Shown here piece after piece: positions 1-7,621 of a DNA stretch of 64,000 nucleotides. Under the pieces are notes generated by a model. That model did not search any database. It was given only the letters and a program-made list of their open reading frames with translations, and was not told the origin of the DNA. The stretch's first letter is position 1; the number at the start of each line of letters is the position of its first letter. The stretch comes from Methylomonas lenta (lineage in GTDB: Bacteria > Pseudomonadota > Gammaproteobacteria > Methylococcales > Methylomonadaceae): positions 124,001-188,000 of the forward strand of contig NZ_LUUI01000095.1 of the NCBI RefSeq assembly GCF_001644015.1, in the 5' to 3' direction. The position numbers and the translations under genes are program-made.

Positions 1-30
1 TTTGGCTGTGGGTTGGGGCGTGGGCTTTTG

Positions 31-315
31 TTTTAAAGGTGTTGCTGAGGTGTCGCTATCGCGACGGGTTGTTTAAAGTCGGTTCTCGGACCGACAGCCG
101 AGATACTTTCTTTTGCTTCGCCAAAAGAAAGTATCCAAAGAAAAGGCGACCCGGATTCCGCCAATTTCCTGCGCTTCTCGCTTTTGCCGCGGGTTTTCGA
201 AGGGCCTTCCCTGGCCCTGCGAAAACGAGCGGCATCGTGCCGCTCCCCTGCGGGCCCATTTCGCCAAAAGCTGCGATGCTCGGGGCGGAATAACGGGAGA
301 AAACCATCCCTAAAC
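31..315. repeat. Left arm of a ~290-bp inverted repeat flanking the ATPase gene
   Basis: This segment matches the reverse complement of 2005-2295 almost end to end, including the outer TTTTAAA/TTTAAAA ends and the inner ATAACGGG/CCCGTTAT parts. It contains a 13-bp perfect stem (103-115 with 122-134) and a CTCGG/CCGAG stem just before it. Both arms are open in several short frames, but the frames differ and I see no conserved protein. I read it as a copy of a dispersed intergenic repeat family. No transposase is present. Confidence 0.85.
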
Positions 316-388
316 TAAAAGAGGAACTAGAAAAATATGGAGTTCTTCATGCGTTGCCAATTGCGTGCAATTTTGTTAAGCCTAGAAT

Positions 389-1873
389 CTATCTTGGGGT
401 GAATCCAATTTTTGCTCTTTGTGATTTGTTAATCTTTTTTATATCTAGCGCCTGCCGATAGCATGGATGGATTTCCCACTTCATATTAAAGTCATTGTCA
501 GTTCTGGAGTTTAATAAATCTGGCATTGCACGAAAATTATAATGAAAATACTCTCCAGATTCATCATCAGATCGAGCAACCAAAAAGCCAATTCTAAAAA
601 GGAATCTGCCAACTTCTATTTGAGTTGTTACTTTTATAGAATCAATAAAAGGCGTAATATGATTTAGTATCTTATTTTTGATAAATATTAAAAGATTATC
701 CCTAGTCATTAACCGATCTGCACCACGAAAGGCAGTGATTAATTCCTCAATTTGCTTGCATTGATGTTTGTGTTCAGCAACTAAATCAGCTATGCGTTTG
801 GCCCCATAATCACCCCATACATCGTCAATATCTTCTTTAGATATCAGTGTCCTTCGTTTTAATAAAGCATTTTTCTGAGTAAGCTTGCATAGTTGAATAG
901 CCCATCTTGGGCGCTGATATGAAAGTGTATGGATCACTTTATAAGAATGGACATATTTTTGTCCCCATTCTACTTTTTCTACAAACAACAACATTAAAGT
1001 TCGTTCTTCATGTTCTTTTATCGACTCACTAGCTTCTTTGGGTGGTATGCTAAATCCGTTAGATATGCTCTGAGATTCGATTCTCTTGAACAGAAGAGTT
1101 CTGAATTCTTCTGCAGACCATTCTATTTCATAAACGTATTGTTCGAGCTTATCTAATGACTCATCATATCTGCGGATTGTAGGCCAAACGTCACTACGCA
1201 TAGTGAGTCTAAAGTTAATTCCTATAATGTCTTGCGTTAAGTATCTGCATGCCGAAAAGAAAGTGCTAATACTCAAGCATTCAGATTCTGTGTTTTGAAA
1301 TGTTGCATCAAGGTCGTCAATTAAAATAAACACAGATGGAGACTTAATTCTTTTTAGTATTGATATATGATCTTTTATTTCTTGCTTTTTTGCGGTTACG
1401 TTAAGTTTTTCAAGGAACTTTTCAAATCTTGCGGTTAAACAGCTGACAATATTTTTTTGTTTGTAGCCGTCTAGTTCAGCAGATTCTATTAAGGTTATTT
1501 CGTCGTCTGTTAATGCGAATCCAATAGTATTGGCAATTTCACGATTCACTATTGCACAAATTCTAACCATCCAGTCCCTTATGTAATCGTTTGGGGTTAT
1601 AAGGGGCGTAGTTAGTTTAAATGCATCCCTTGCTAGATCGGAGCCCCGGCATCTAATTACCAATGCATCAGGAAATTTAGCTTTAATAGTGTGAGAGAGA
1701 TGTTTAATTAAAATTGATTTTCCAACTCCTTTTCTTGCTGTTGCGATGAAGATTCTCCTATTTAAGTCAAGGTGTTTTTTAAATTCATCTTGTTCCACAA
1801 AATAGGATGCTAATTCTTCAGGGCTAGCATCATCACCGGCTTCATTGCCGAAATCGAAGCCTTTTAGTGTCAT
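389..1873 (-). CDS. P-loop ATPase, Sll1717-like
   Basis: This 494-residue protein has a Walker A motif (KGVGKS, residues 48-53) and a hydrophobic Walker B strand ending IDDLD (about residues 184-188). The N-terminus contains the phrase FDFGNEAGDDASPEELASYF, which resembles P-loop ATPases of the Sll1717 family; that assignment is from memory and tentative. No membrane segment or nuclease motif is seen, and the C-terminal half looks helical. The gene is distinctly richer in A and T than ksgA and pdxA next door. It is the only gene between the two inverted repeats, which suggests acquisition as a cassette. Its biological role is unknown. A defence role is possible, as for other solitary STAND-like ATPases, but nothing here shows it. 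Confidence 0.7.
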   Translation of the reverse strand: MTLKGFDFGNEAGDDASPEELASYFVEQDEFKKHLDLNRRIFIATARKGVGKSILIKHLSHTIKAKFPDALVIRCRGSDLARDAFKLTTPLITPNDYIRDWMVRICAIVNREIANTIGFALTDDEITLIESAELDGYKQKNIVSCLTARFEKFLEKLNVTAKKQEIKDHISILKRIKSPSVFILIDDLDATFQNTESECLSISTFFSACRYLTQDIIGINFRLTMRSDVWPTIRRYDESLDKLEQYVYEIEWSAEEFRTLLFKRIESQSISNGFSIPPKEASESIKEHEERTLMLLFVEKVEWGQKYVHSYKVIHTLSYQRPRWAIQLCKLTQKNALLKRRTLISKEDIDDVWGDYGAKRIADLVAEHKHQCKQIEELITAFRGADRLMTRDNLLIFIKNKILNHITPFIDSIKVTTQIEVGRFLFRIGFLVARSDDESGEYFHYNFRAMPDLLNSRTDNDFNMKWEIHPCYRQALDIKKINKSQRAKIGFTPR

Positions 1874-2004
1874 ATTTGAATTCCTGTAATGAATATATTA
1901 GGTGTATGGGTTATCCGCCTGAGTTGTATATATGCTTTAGCATAGCAGCAGCATCCTACAACACATTCTCAAGCATGAGTTATAAAATAATTTAATGGCT
2001 TATT

Positions 2005-2295
2005 ATTTTAGGATGGGTGTGTTTCCCGTTATTCCGCCCCGAGCATCGCAGCTTTTGGCGAATTGGGCCCGATAGGGGAGCGGCAGGGATGCCGCTCGTT
2101 TTCGCAGGGCCAGGGAAGGTCCTTCGAAAACCCTCGCCAAAAGATAGAAGCGCAGGATAAAGGCGGAATCCGGGTGTCGTTTCTTTTGGGTGCTTTTCTT
2201 TGGACAAGCAAAGAAAAGTACCTCGGCTGTCGGTCCGAGAACCGATTTCTAACAAACTCGTCGCGATAGCGACACCCTAATCGAAACCTTTTAAA
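2005..2295. repeat. Right arm of the ~290-bp inverted repeat
   Basis: This is the reverse-complement partner of 31-315. It carries the same landmarks in mirrored order: CCCGTTATTCCGCCCC at 2025-2040, the GCTCGTTTTCGCAGGGCCAG block, and the TCGCGATAGCGACA end. The internal stem is also present but imperfect (CTTTTCTTTG with CAAAGAAAAG). The arm ends about 38 bp short of the ksgA stop codon. The two arms differ by scattered substitutions, so they are not a very recent duplication. Confidence 0.85.
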
Positions 2296-2322
2296 TTCGG
2301 TTGTGGCAATTACCCGAAAAGA

Positions 2323-2345
2323 TGGTCAGGCCTTAAGCCTGACTA
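2323..2345 (-). terminator. Possible terminator hairpin at the ksgA stop
   Basis: GTCAGGC (2325-2331) can pair with GCCTGAC (2337-2343) across a 5-nt loop. The hairpin overlaps the ksgA stop codon, and on the minus strand it is followed by a short T-containing tract (CATCTTTTC). The T run is poor, so this may be a weak terminator or an RNA 3'-end stabiliser. Confidence 0.35.
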
Positions 2346-3124
2346 TTTTGCAAACTCTGCCGACTAATCAAGGCGAATTCCGCCAACGTAATTGATTCGG
2401 CGCGAAGATTGGCGTCAATTCCCAGCGCGATGATAGACGCTTCATCAAGATAGTTTTTTAACGAATTGCGTAAGGTTTTACGTCGCTGCGAAAATGCCTG
2501 GGTGACCAGCTTGCTGAAATGCTCGAAATCCTCAATCACGACGGGAGGTTGGGCGAGGGGGGTTAGCTTGACGATGGCCGACATCACCTGCGGTGCCGGA
2601 TCGAAGCTTTCCGGCGGCACATCAAACAACCACTCGGTTTCGCAAAAATATTGCATCATCACGCTAAGTCGGCCATATTTTTTACTACCGGGTTCCGCGC
2701 AAATGCGGTTCACCACCTCTTTTTGCAGCATGAAATGCATGTCTTCAATGCAGCCGGCGTTTTCCAGCAAATGGAACATCAGCGGGGTGGAAATGTTGTA
2801 AGGCAAGTTACCGATGATGCGCAGTTTTTCGGCGGGTTTGGCCAGCGCATTAAAATCAAATTTCAGCGCGTCGGCACTGTGTATGGTTAGATTGGGATTG
2901 CCGGCAAACTGTTTTTGCAGGTGGGTCACCAAATCCCGATCCAATTCCACTAGGTCTAAGGTGACGCCCGAGCTTAATAAAGGCAGCGTCAGTGCGCCGA
3001 GGCCGGGTCCGATTTCCACCCAATGCTCACCGGCTTGCGGGTAGGCGTGGGACAAAATATTGTTGATGATGCTATGGTCTTGCAGAAAATTCTGGCCAAA
3101 ACGCTTGCGGGCTTTATGGGTCAT
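2333..3124 (-). CDS. rsmA: 16S rRNA dimethyladenosine transferase RsmA/KsgA
   Basis: The enzyme dimethylates two adjacent adenosines (A1518 and A1519, E. coli numbering) in the 3'-terminal hairpin of 16S rRNA, using S-adenosylmethionine, late in 30S assembly. At 263 residues it has the normal family length. Visible motifs are RFGQNFL near the N-terminus, the SAM-binding EIGPGLGALT (motif I), and the catalytic NLPYNIS (motif IV). It starts 4 bp after the pdxA stop, so the two genes are almost certainly co-transcribed (pdxA first), an arrangement common in gammaproteobacteria. Nothing unusual is seen in the protein. Confidence 0.97.
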   Translation of the reverse strand: MTHKARKRFGQNFLQDHSIINNILSHAYPQAGEHWVEIGPGLGALTLPLLSSGVTLDLVELDRDLVTHLQKQFAGNPNLTIHSADALKFDFNALAKPAEKLRIIGNLPYNISTPLMFHLLENAGCIEDMHFMLQKEVVNRICAEPGSKKYGRLSVMMQYFCETEWLFDVPPESFDPAPQVMSAIVKLTPLAQPPVVIEDFEHFSKLVTQAFSQRRKTLRNSLKNYLDEASIIALGIDANLRAESITLAEFALISRQSLQNSQA

Positions 3125-3128
3125 GTTT

Positions 3129-4112
3129 TTATTTAGTTGATGAAATCATGTCGAGTGCAGTTTTAAGCGCAAACCTTAGGCTGCCGAGGCTGGCGTTACC
3201 ACTGCCAGCCAAATCCAGCGCAGTGCCGTGGTCGACCGAGGTGCGAATGATGGGCAGGCCCAAGGTAACGTTGACGGCTTGGCCGAAGCCTTTGTATTTT
3301 AACACCGGCAAGCCTTGGTCATGGTACATGGCTAGCACAGCATCGGCGCTTTCCAGGTATTTAGGGGTGAATAAGGTGTCGGCAGGCAAAGGCCCCTGTA
3401 GGTTGATGCCTTCATTGCGCAGTTGATTTAAGGTTGGTTCGATAATCTCGATTTCTTCTCTGCCTAAATGACCGTTTTCGCCGGCATGCGGATTGAGACC
3501 GCAGACCAGGATTTTGGGGTTGGCAATGCCAAAGCGTTGGCGTAAATCCCTGTCCAGTAAACGGGTGATGTCGGTTAGGGCTTGTGGCGTGATCGCGGCG
3601 CTGACTTGCGAAAGTGGCAAATGCGTGGTTACCAGGGCTACCCGTAAACCCGGCGTAGCCAGCATCATCACCGGGGTGCCACCGGTAATGTCGGCAATAA
3701 ATTCGGTATGACCACTGAACGGAATGCCGGCATCGTTGATAATGCCTTTATGCACCGGTGCGGTGACCATGGCGGCAAATGTCTGGTCGATACAGCCCTG
3801 AGTGGCCAAACGGATGGTTTCTAAAACATATTTACTGTTGGCGATATTCAGTTGTCCACAGACAGCGTCTGCGGCTAAAGGCACGGGCATGACGGTTAAG
3901 CTGCCGGCGGCTGATACAGCAGCCGCTTGGGTGCTATCAAAAATCCGAATAGTCAGCGGCAAGCCGAGTTGCAGTGCGCGTTGCCGGAGTAGATCCGGAT
4001 CGGCAATCGCTACCCATTCACAAGCCTGCGGTTCCTGTGCCAATTGCACGCATAAATCGGGGCCGATACCGGCCGGTTCGCCAGGAGTCAAGGCAATGCG
4101 TGGTGTCATCAT
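3129..4112 (-). CDS. pdxA: 4-hydroxythreonine-4-phosphate dehydrogenase PdxA
   Basis: PdxA oxidises 4-phosphohydroxy-L-threonine with NAD(P)+ in DXP-dependent pyridoxal phosphate synthesis. The 327-residue length is typical. The N-terminal [14 protein letters not shown] signature is clear. The metal- and substrate-binding histidine motifs [18 protein letters not shown] and [14 protein letters not shown] are all present. It is cytosolic, lies immediately upstream of rsmA in the same direction, and follows the MarR-type gene by 54 bp. A second ATG lies one codon after the chosen one, and either could initiate. Confidence 0.96.
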   Translation of the reverse strand: MMTPRIALTPGEPAGIGPDLCVQLAQEPQACEWVAIADPDLLRQRALQLGLPLTIRIFDSTQAAAVSAAGSLTVMPVPLAADAVCGQLNIANSKYVLETIRLATQGCIDQTFAAMVTAPVHKGIINDAGIPFSGHTEFIADITGGTPVMMLATPGLRVALVTTHLPLSQVSAAITPQALTDITRLLDRDLRQRFGIANPKILVCGLNPHAGENGHLGREEIEIIEPTLNQLRNEGINLQGPLPADTLFTPKYLESADAVLAMYHDQGLPVLKYKGFGQAVNVTLGLPIIRTSVDHGTALDLAGSGNASLGSLRFALKTALDMISSTK

Positions 4113-4166
4113 GGTTTAAAGCCATAAGGGGTGAAACGGTTGCCGGACGCTGGCGCAGCGATGAAT

Positions 4167-4730
4167 TTAAACAGGTAAGTGTTCCTGGCAAATTTGTTCG
4201 CTGTCGCTGTGGGTAAGCTTTTCTTGCGTCAATTGGCAGAAAAAATCGCCGTCTTTTTTGCTGAAATTGCGGCAGGTTTTGCAAACGCCGAACGATTGGG
4301 AATGATTGGCTTTTTGCAGTGCGGTTAGCGCTTGTTCGAATACATTGGCATCCGTAAGGGCTTGGCCGGTGCTGTGCAAGATGTCCGTCGCGCTATGAAA
4401 TAAGTCGGAAGGCCGGGCTTGTTGCAGTACGTTTAAGCCTTCCGTCAGTAAACTCAAATGAATTACCCGTTTGTCGTTAACGTCCGGCGTTTTTGCGATA
4501 TAGCCTTTTTTCTCCAGGATTATCAAGGATTGCGAGACGGTGCCGCGCGTCATGCCCAGGTAATTGGCGACTGCCGCCGGGGTGTTGCTGTATTTGTTGG
4601 CGCGCGACAGGTAGTTTAAAACCTGAAAGTGAACGGGCTGCAAGCCCAGCTCCGTGCATTTTTTACGCTCTTCGGAGCGTATCAGCGCGGTCATGCATTC
4701 AATAAGTTCGTAAATATCGGTTTGTGACAT
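4167..4730 (-). CDS. MarR-family regulator with a C-terminal four-cysteine tail
   Basis: This 187-residue protein has a MarR-type winged helix in its first ~140 residues (VANYLGMTRGTVSQSLIILEKKGYI is the recognition-helix and wing region). It then has a tail of about 40 residues with four cysteines spaced C-x2-C-x11-C-x15-C (VCKTC, FFCQL, QICQEH). Ordinary MarR proteins end without such a tail. The pattern suggests a bound Zn or Fe-S centre and hence redox, oxygen or NO sensing, but that is inference. It is transcribed divergently from the cytochrome cd1/nir operon across a 191-bp gap, so a role in controlling nir is plausible. It could also be co-transcribed into pdxA. Confidence 0.85.
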   Translation of the reverse strand: MSQTDIYELIECMTALIRSEERKKCTELGLQPVHFQVLNYLSRANKYSNTPAAVANYLGMTRGTVSQSLIILEKKGYIAKTPDVNDKRVIHLSLLTEGLNVLQQARPSDLFHSATDILHSTGQALTDANVFEQALTALQKANHSQSFGVCKTCRNFSKKDGDFFCQLTQEKLTHSDSEQICQEHLPV

Positions 4731-4841
4731 AGGATCATTCTACCATTGCTTTAGGGGTTGACAACAGGGGGTTCTGGCTGTTTAATAGCGATTCGAAATT
4801 TTATAACATTCGGCCTTGAGTCAACCAGAAATTTTTTCCAT

Positions 4842-4869
4842 AACCATCTGATAAATCCGGTTTATGGTT
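4842..4869. promoter_or_regulatory. Inverted-repeat candidate operator in the marR-nir intergenic region
   Basis: AACCAT (4842-4847) is mirrored by ATGGTT (4864-4869), and ATAAA-N5-TTTAT (4851-4865) is a second overlapping palindrome. They lie 53-80 bp before the cd1 start codon in the divergent regulator/nir gap. MarR proteins usually bind such palindromes. I see no good FNR/DNR-type TTGAT-N4-ATCAA box here. Function is inferred from position only. Confidence 0.35.
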
Positions 4870-4921
4870 TAATAGTTTTGCGTTGGCTCTTTTTTTAACT
4901 CGCGGATGACAGGTATTCATA

Positions 4922-6502
4922 ATGAAAAAAAACAGAACAAAAAGACTGAATCAATCCCTACTGGCGATTTCGATCGCTACACTGTTGTCATCCGGGATGG
5001 CAATGGCAAAATCAGACAATATGCATCAATTGTATGAAGACAATTGTGCCAGTTGTCACGGCTCCGATCACGGTGGTTATTTGGCACCGGCTTTGAATGC
5101 GGAGACTTTAAAAGGTCGCAGTCCCACCGCTTTGCGTACCATAGTAATGGCCGGCAGTTTCGACACTCTAATGCCTCCTTTTTACGGCAAACTCAGCGAT
5201 GACGAGATTCGTGGTGTCATCAAGCATCTGCAGGCCACACCGAAACAACCTAATCCGGCCTGGACTATGGACGACATGAAAAAGTCGCTGAAAGTTTATG
5301 TCAAAGACGAAGCCAGTTTGCCGGACAAACCCACTTATAAAATCGATAACATTGATAATTTGATCGGCGTGGCGGCGCGCGGTAAATACGGCCGTGGCGA
5401 AGGCTCGCGGGCTATTTTTATCAATAGCGTTACGCATCAAAAAGTCGGTGAAGTCCCTACTGAAGTGGCCGCGCATATCATCGATTTCAATCCAGCCAAT
5501 CCGCGCTGGGCTTATGTGAAAACGGACACAGCTGAAATCTTTAAAGTGGATTTGTATTCGATGCAAGCCACCCGCAGCATTAAAACCGGTTTCAACGGCC
5601 CAGGTATGGGTGTGTCGCGCGACGGCAAATATATCATGGCGGGCTCTTTTGTGCCGCACAATGCAGTGATTCTGGATGCCGACACCCTGGAACCATTGAA
5701 AACCTTTGAACTGGAAGGCATTGATCCTGATGGCAAAATGGTTTCATCCGATTCCGGCATGATCATCGGTACCCCGTATGCGGATATTTTTGCAATTGCC
5801 TTGGAAAATGCCGGTCAAGTCTGGATTGTAGATTACAAAAAAGAAGGCTTCCCGGTTACCAAAATCGAAAATGTCGGTCGTCATTTACATGATGCTTTCC
5901 TGACGCATGGCGGCAAAAAACTAATGATTGCGTCCTATGACGATAGCATCGTCGCCGCGATCGATTTGGAAAAACGCGAAATCATCAAAAAACTGCCGGC
6001 TGGTTGCGTTCCGCACGTGGGTGGCGGTTCTGCGGTAGTGGTCGATGGCCGTACCCTGGGCTTTGGTACCAACTTCGGCGATTGCGACAAAATGGTCGTC
6101 AGTGTTTGGGACTTGGACACAATGGAAGTGGTCAAGCAAATTCCAGTCTCCGGCGGTACTGAATCGCCTGCTGCACATGCCAACGCGCCTTATGTGGCTG
6201 TAGACATTATCAGCAAAGACAGACGTGCTCGTACCGTACAGCTGATCGACAAGAAAACCCTGGAAGTAGCTAAAACTCTGGATGTTGGCGGCCATGCCTA
6301 TTTCCCCGAGTATAGCGCCGACGGCAAATTCCTCTACATCAGCGCCGGCTATAACGGCGACGAAGTGGTGGTTTACGACTCCAATACCTTGCAAAAAGTC
6401 GCTTCCGTGCCTATGGAAAGCCCAGCCGGTATTTTCTCGCGTGGCCGGGTTAAATATATGACACGCGGTTTGTCACCTGATGAAATGGAGCAATCAAAAT
6501 GA
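4922..6502 (+). CDS. nirS: Cytochrome cd1 family enzyme, divergent NirS-type nitrite reductase
   Basis: The 526-residue protein starts with a signal peptide (cleavage likely after AMA, residue 29). A cytochrome c domain follows with CASCH (C42, C45, H46) and a likely axial Met at 84. The rest is a heme d1-type eight-bladed propeller. A candidate d1 proximal ligand is H185 (AAHIID). Two histidines matching the catalytic distal pair of NirS are at H323 (HLHD) and H365 (VPHVGGG). NirS reduces nitrite to NO in the periplasm. The heme c domain and the last propeller blades read more like NirN, the NirS-related d1 dehydrogenase, so a NirN-like role is the alternative. It heads a cluster of d1 biosynthesis genes. 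Its stop overlaps the next start (ATGA). Confidence 0.75.
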   Translation: MKKNRTKRLNQSLLAISIATLLSSGMAMAKSDNMHQLYEDNCASCHGSDHGGYLAPALNAETLKGRSPTALRTIVMAGSFDTLMPPFYGKLSDDEIRGVIKHLQATPKQPNPAWTMDDMKKSLKVYVKDEASLPDKPTYKIDNIDNLIGVAARGKYGRGEGSRAIFINSVTHQKVGEVPTEVAAHIIDFNPANPRWAYVKTDTAEIFKVDLYSMQATRSIKTGFNGPGMGVSRDGKYIMAGSFVPHNAVILDADTLEPLKTFELEGIDPDGKMVSSDSGMIIGTPYADIFAIALENAGQVWIVDYKKEGFPVTKIENVGRHLHDAFLTHGGKKLMIASYDDSIVAAIDLEKREIIKKLPAGCVPHVGGGSAVVVDGRTLGFGTNFGDCDKMVVSVWDLDTMEVVKQIPVSGGTESPAAHANAPYVAVDIISKDRRARTVQLIDKKTLEVAKTLDVGGHAYFPEYSADGKFLYISAGYNGDEVVVYDSNTLQKVASVPMESPAGIFSRGRVKYMTRGLSPDEMEQSK

Positions 6503-6804
6503 AATTGAATTACTCCATGCTAGTCGTCGGTCTGTTAGCTGGCGGTTCCGTGCAGGCAGCCAATCTTTATGCCGGGCAGGCCAAAGCAGCAGCGGTGTGC
6601 TCGCAATGCCACGGCGTTCGCATGCCCAGCGCCGATGCGCCGTTTCCGCCGTTGGGTGGCCGCGATCCCGAGTATTTGAAAACAGCCATCAAGCAGTATC
6701 GGGATAAAACCCGAGTATCGGACATCATGAACGCCGTCGCCGGCTCTTTGACCGATAAAGAGATCAACGATATCGCTCATTATTACGGTAGCGTTAAGCC
6801 GTAA
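6499..6804 (+). CDS. Periplasmic class I c-type cytochrome, c551/c553-like
   Basis: This 101-residue protein has a signal peptide ending VQA (about residue 20), then one heme c site CSQCH (C34, C37, H38), and a likely Met ligand in SDIMNAV. After processing it is about 80 residues, the usual size of small electron-donor cytochromes. The start codon overlaps the cd1 gene stop by 4 bp, implying translational coupling. It is the best candidate for an electron donor to the cd1 enzyme; that partnership is inferred from position. Confidence 0.9.
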   Translation: MKLNYSMLVVGLLAGGSVQAANLYAGQAKAAAVCSQCHGVRMPSADAPFPPLGGRDPEYLKTAIKQYRDKTRVSDIMNAVAGSLTDKEINDIAHYYGSVKP

Positions 6805-6807
6805 TTT

Positions 6808-7110
6808 ATGCGCAATTTTTGGCTGCTTAGCCTGTTGTCAGCCTCTGTTTTTGCGGATGAACCCAGTCCGCAAAGACAGCAGGAGCTGATTAATCTGCTG
6901 AAACATGATTGCGGTTCATGTCATGGTTTGCCACCGAAAGGCGGTTTGGGGCCATCCTTGATGCCAGACGCGTTGGCGCCTAAAACCGATGCGATGTTGA
7001 TAGAGGTTATTCAAAAAGGCCGGGCAGGGACGGCAATGCCACCCTGGCAGGATTTCTTGTCGATTACTGAAACCGCTTGGCTGGTCGAGAAATTGCGGCA
7101 AGCTGAGTGA
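6808..7110 (+). CDS. nirC: Cytochrome c55X, NirC
   Basis: This 100-residue secreted monoheme cytochrome has a very short signal peptide (cleavage near VFA, residue 16) and the heme motif CGSCH (C35, C38, H39). The surrounding pattern, LLKHDCGSCHGLPPKGGLGP and GTAMPPW near the C-terminus, is characteristic of NirC encoded in nir clusters. NirC is thought to pass electrons to NirS or to be used in d1 maturation. It starts 3 bp after the preceding cytochrome gene and belongs to the same transcript. Confidence 0.88.
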   Translation: MRNFWLLSLLSASVFADEPSPQRQQELINLLKHDCGSCHGLPPKGGLGPSLMPDALAPKTDAMLIEVIQKGRAGTAMPPWQDFLSITETAWLVEKLRQAE

Positions 7111-7142
7111 TTAAGCATATTTTTGTATTTCTTCTTTAGAGC

Positions 7143-7583
7143 ATGAGTAAATTACTGATCGGCATTTTTTTGGCTCTGATTTGGCTGGGCTTAGCGTCGG
7201 TTGACAGCTATACCCTGCCGCTGGCGAATGCTGATGGAGAGATAGTCAATGCCGATCAGCAACTGGCCGATGCTTATCAAAACCATCGTAGCGACATTCA
7301 GATTCAGGTTGCAGCAATAGTAAGCAAGCTGCTAGCTGACGATAATCGCGGCAGTCGGCATCAGCGTTTTATCGTACGGCTCAATTCGGGGCAGACTTTG
7401 CTGGTCGCGCATAATATCGATCTGGCACCTCGTATTAACGATCTCAGCGAGGGAGATAGCCTTGAGTTATACGGCGAATACGAATGGAGCAATAAAGGCG
7501 GCGTGATGCACTGGACGCATCGTGATCCGAGTGGTCGGCATGTGGGCGGCTGGATCAAGCATGCCGGACAGGTTTATCAATAG
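7143..7583 (+). CDS. DUF3465-type periplasmic protein inside the nir cluster
   Basis: This 146-residue protein has an N-terminal hydrophobic segment (residues 4-20) that can act as a signal anchor or signal peptide. The soluble part contains RGSRHQRFIVRLNSGQTLLVAHNIDLAPR and GVMHWTHRDPSGRHVGGWIKHAGQVYQ, the hallmarks of the DUF3465 family as I remember it. The fold is probably a small OB-like beta barrel. The function is not established. It lies 32 bp after nirC and 38 bp before nirF, in the same direction, so it travels with heme d1 genes here. The two histidines near the C-terminus could bind metal or heme, but this is untested. Confidence 0.75.
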   Translation: MSKLLIGIFLALIWLGLASVDSYTLPLANADGEIVNADQQLADAYQNHRSDIQIQVAAIVSKLLADDNRGSRHQRFIVRLNSGQTLLVAHNIDLAPRINDLSEGDSLELYGEYEWSNKGGVMHWTHRDPSGRHVGGWIKHAGQVYQ

Positions 7584-7621
7584 AACGTTCGAATTTAAGA
7601 TTTAGCAATGGCAAGGGGCTT

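Noticed and set aside
39-313. Several overlapping short reading frames inside the left inverted repeat, and mirrored ones in 1992-2269
   Set aside because: The frames are different readings of the same repeated DNA, with no ribosome sites and no consistent protein; treated as repeat, not genes.
4741-4921. FNR/DNR-type anaerobic box before the nir operon
   Set aside because: The best candidate (TTGAGTCAA near 4817) lacks the TTGAT-N4-ATCAA spacing.
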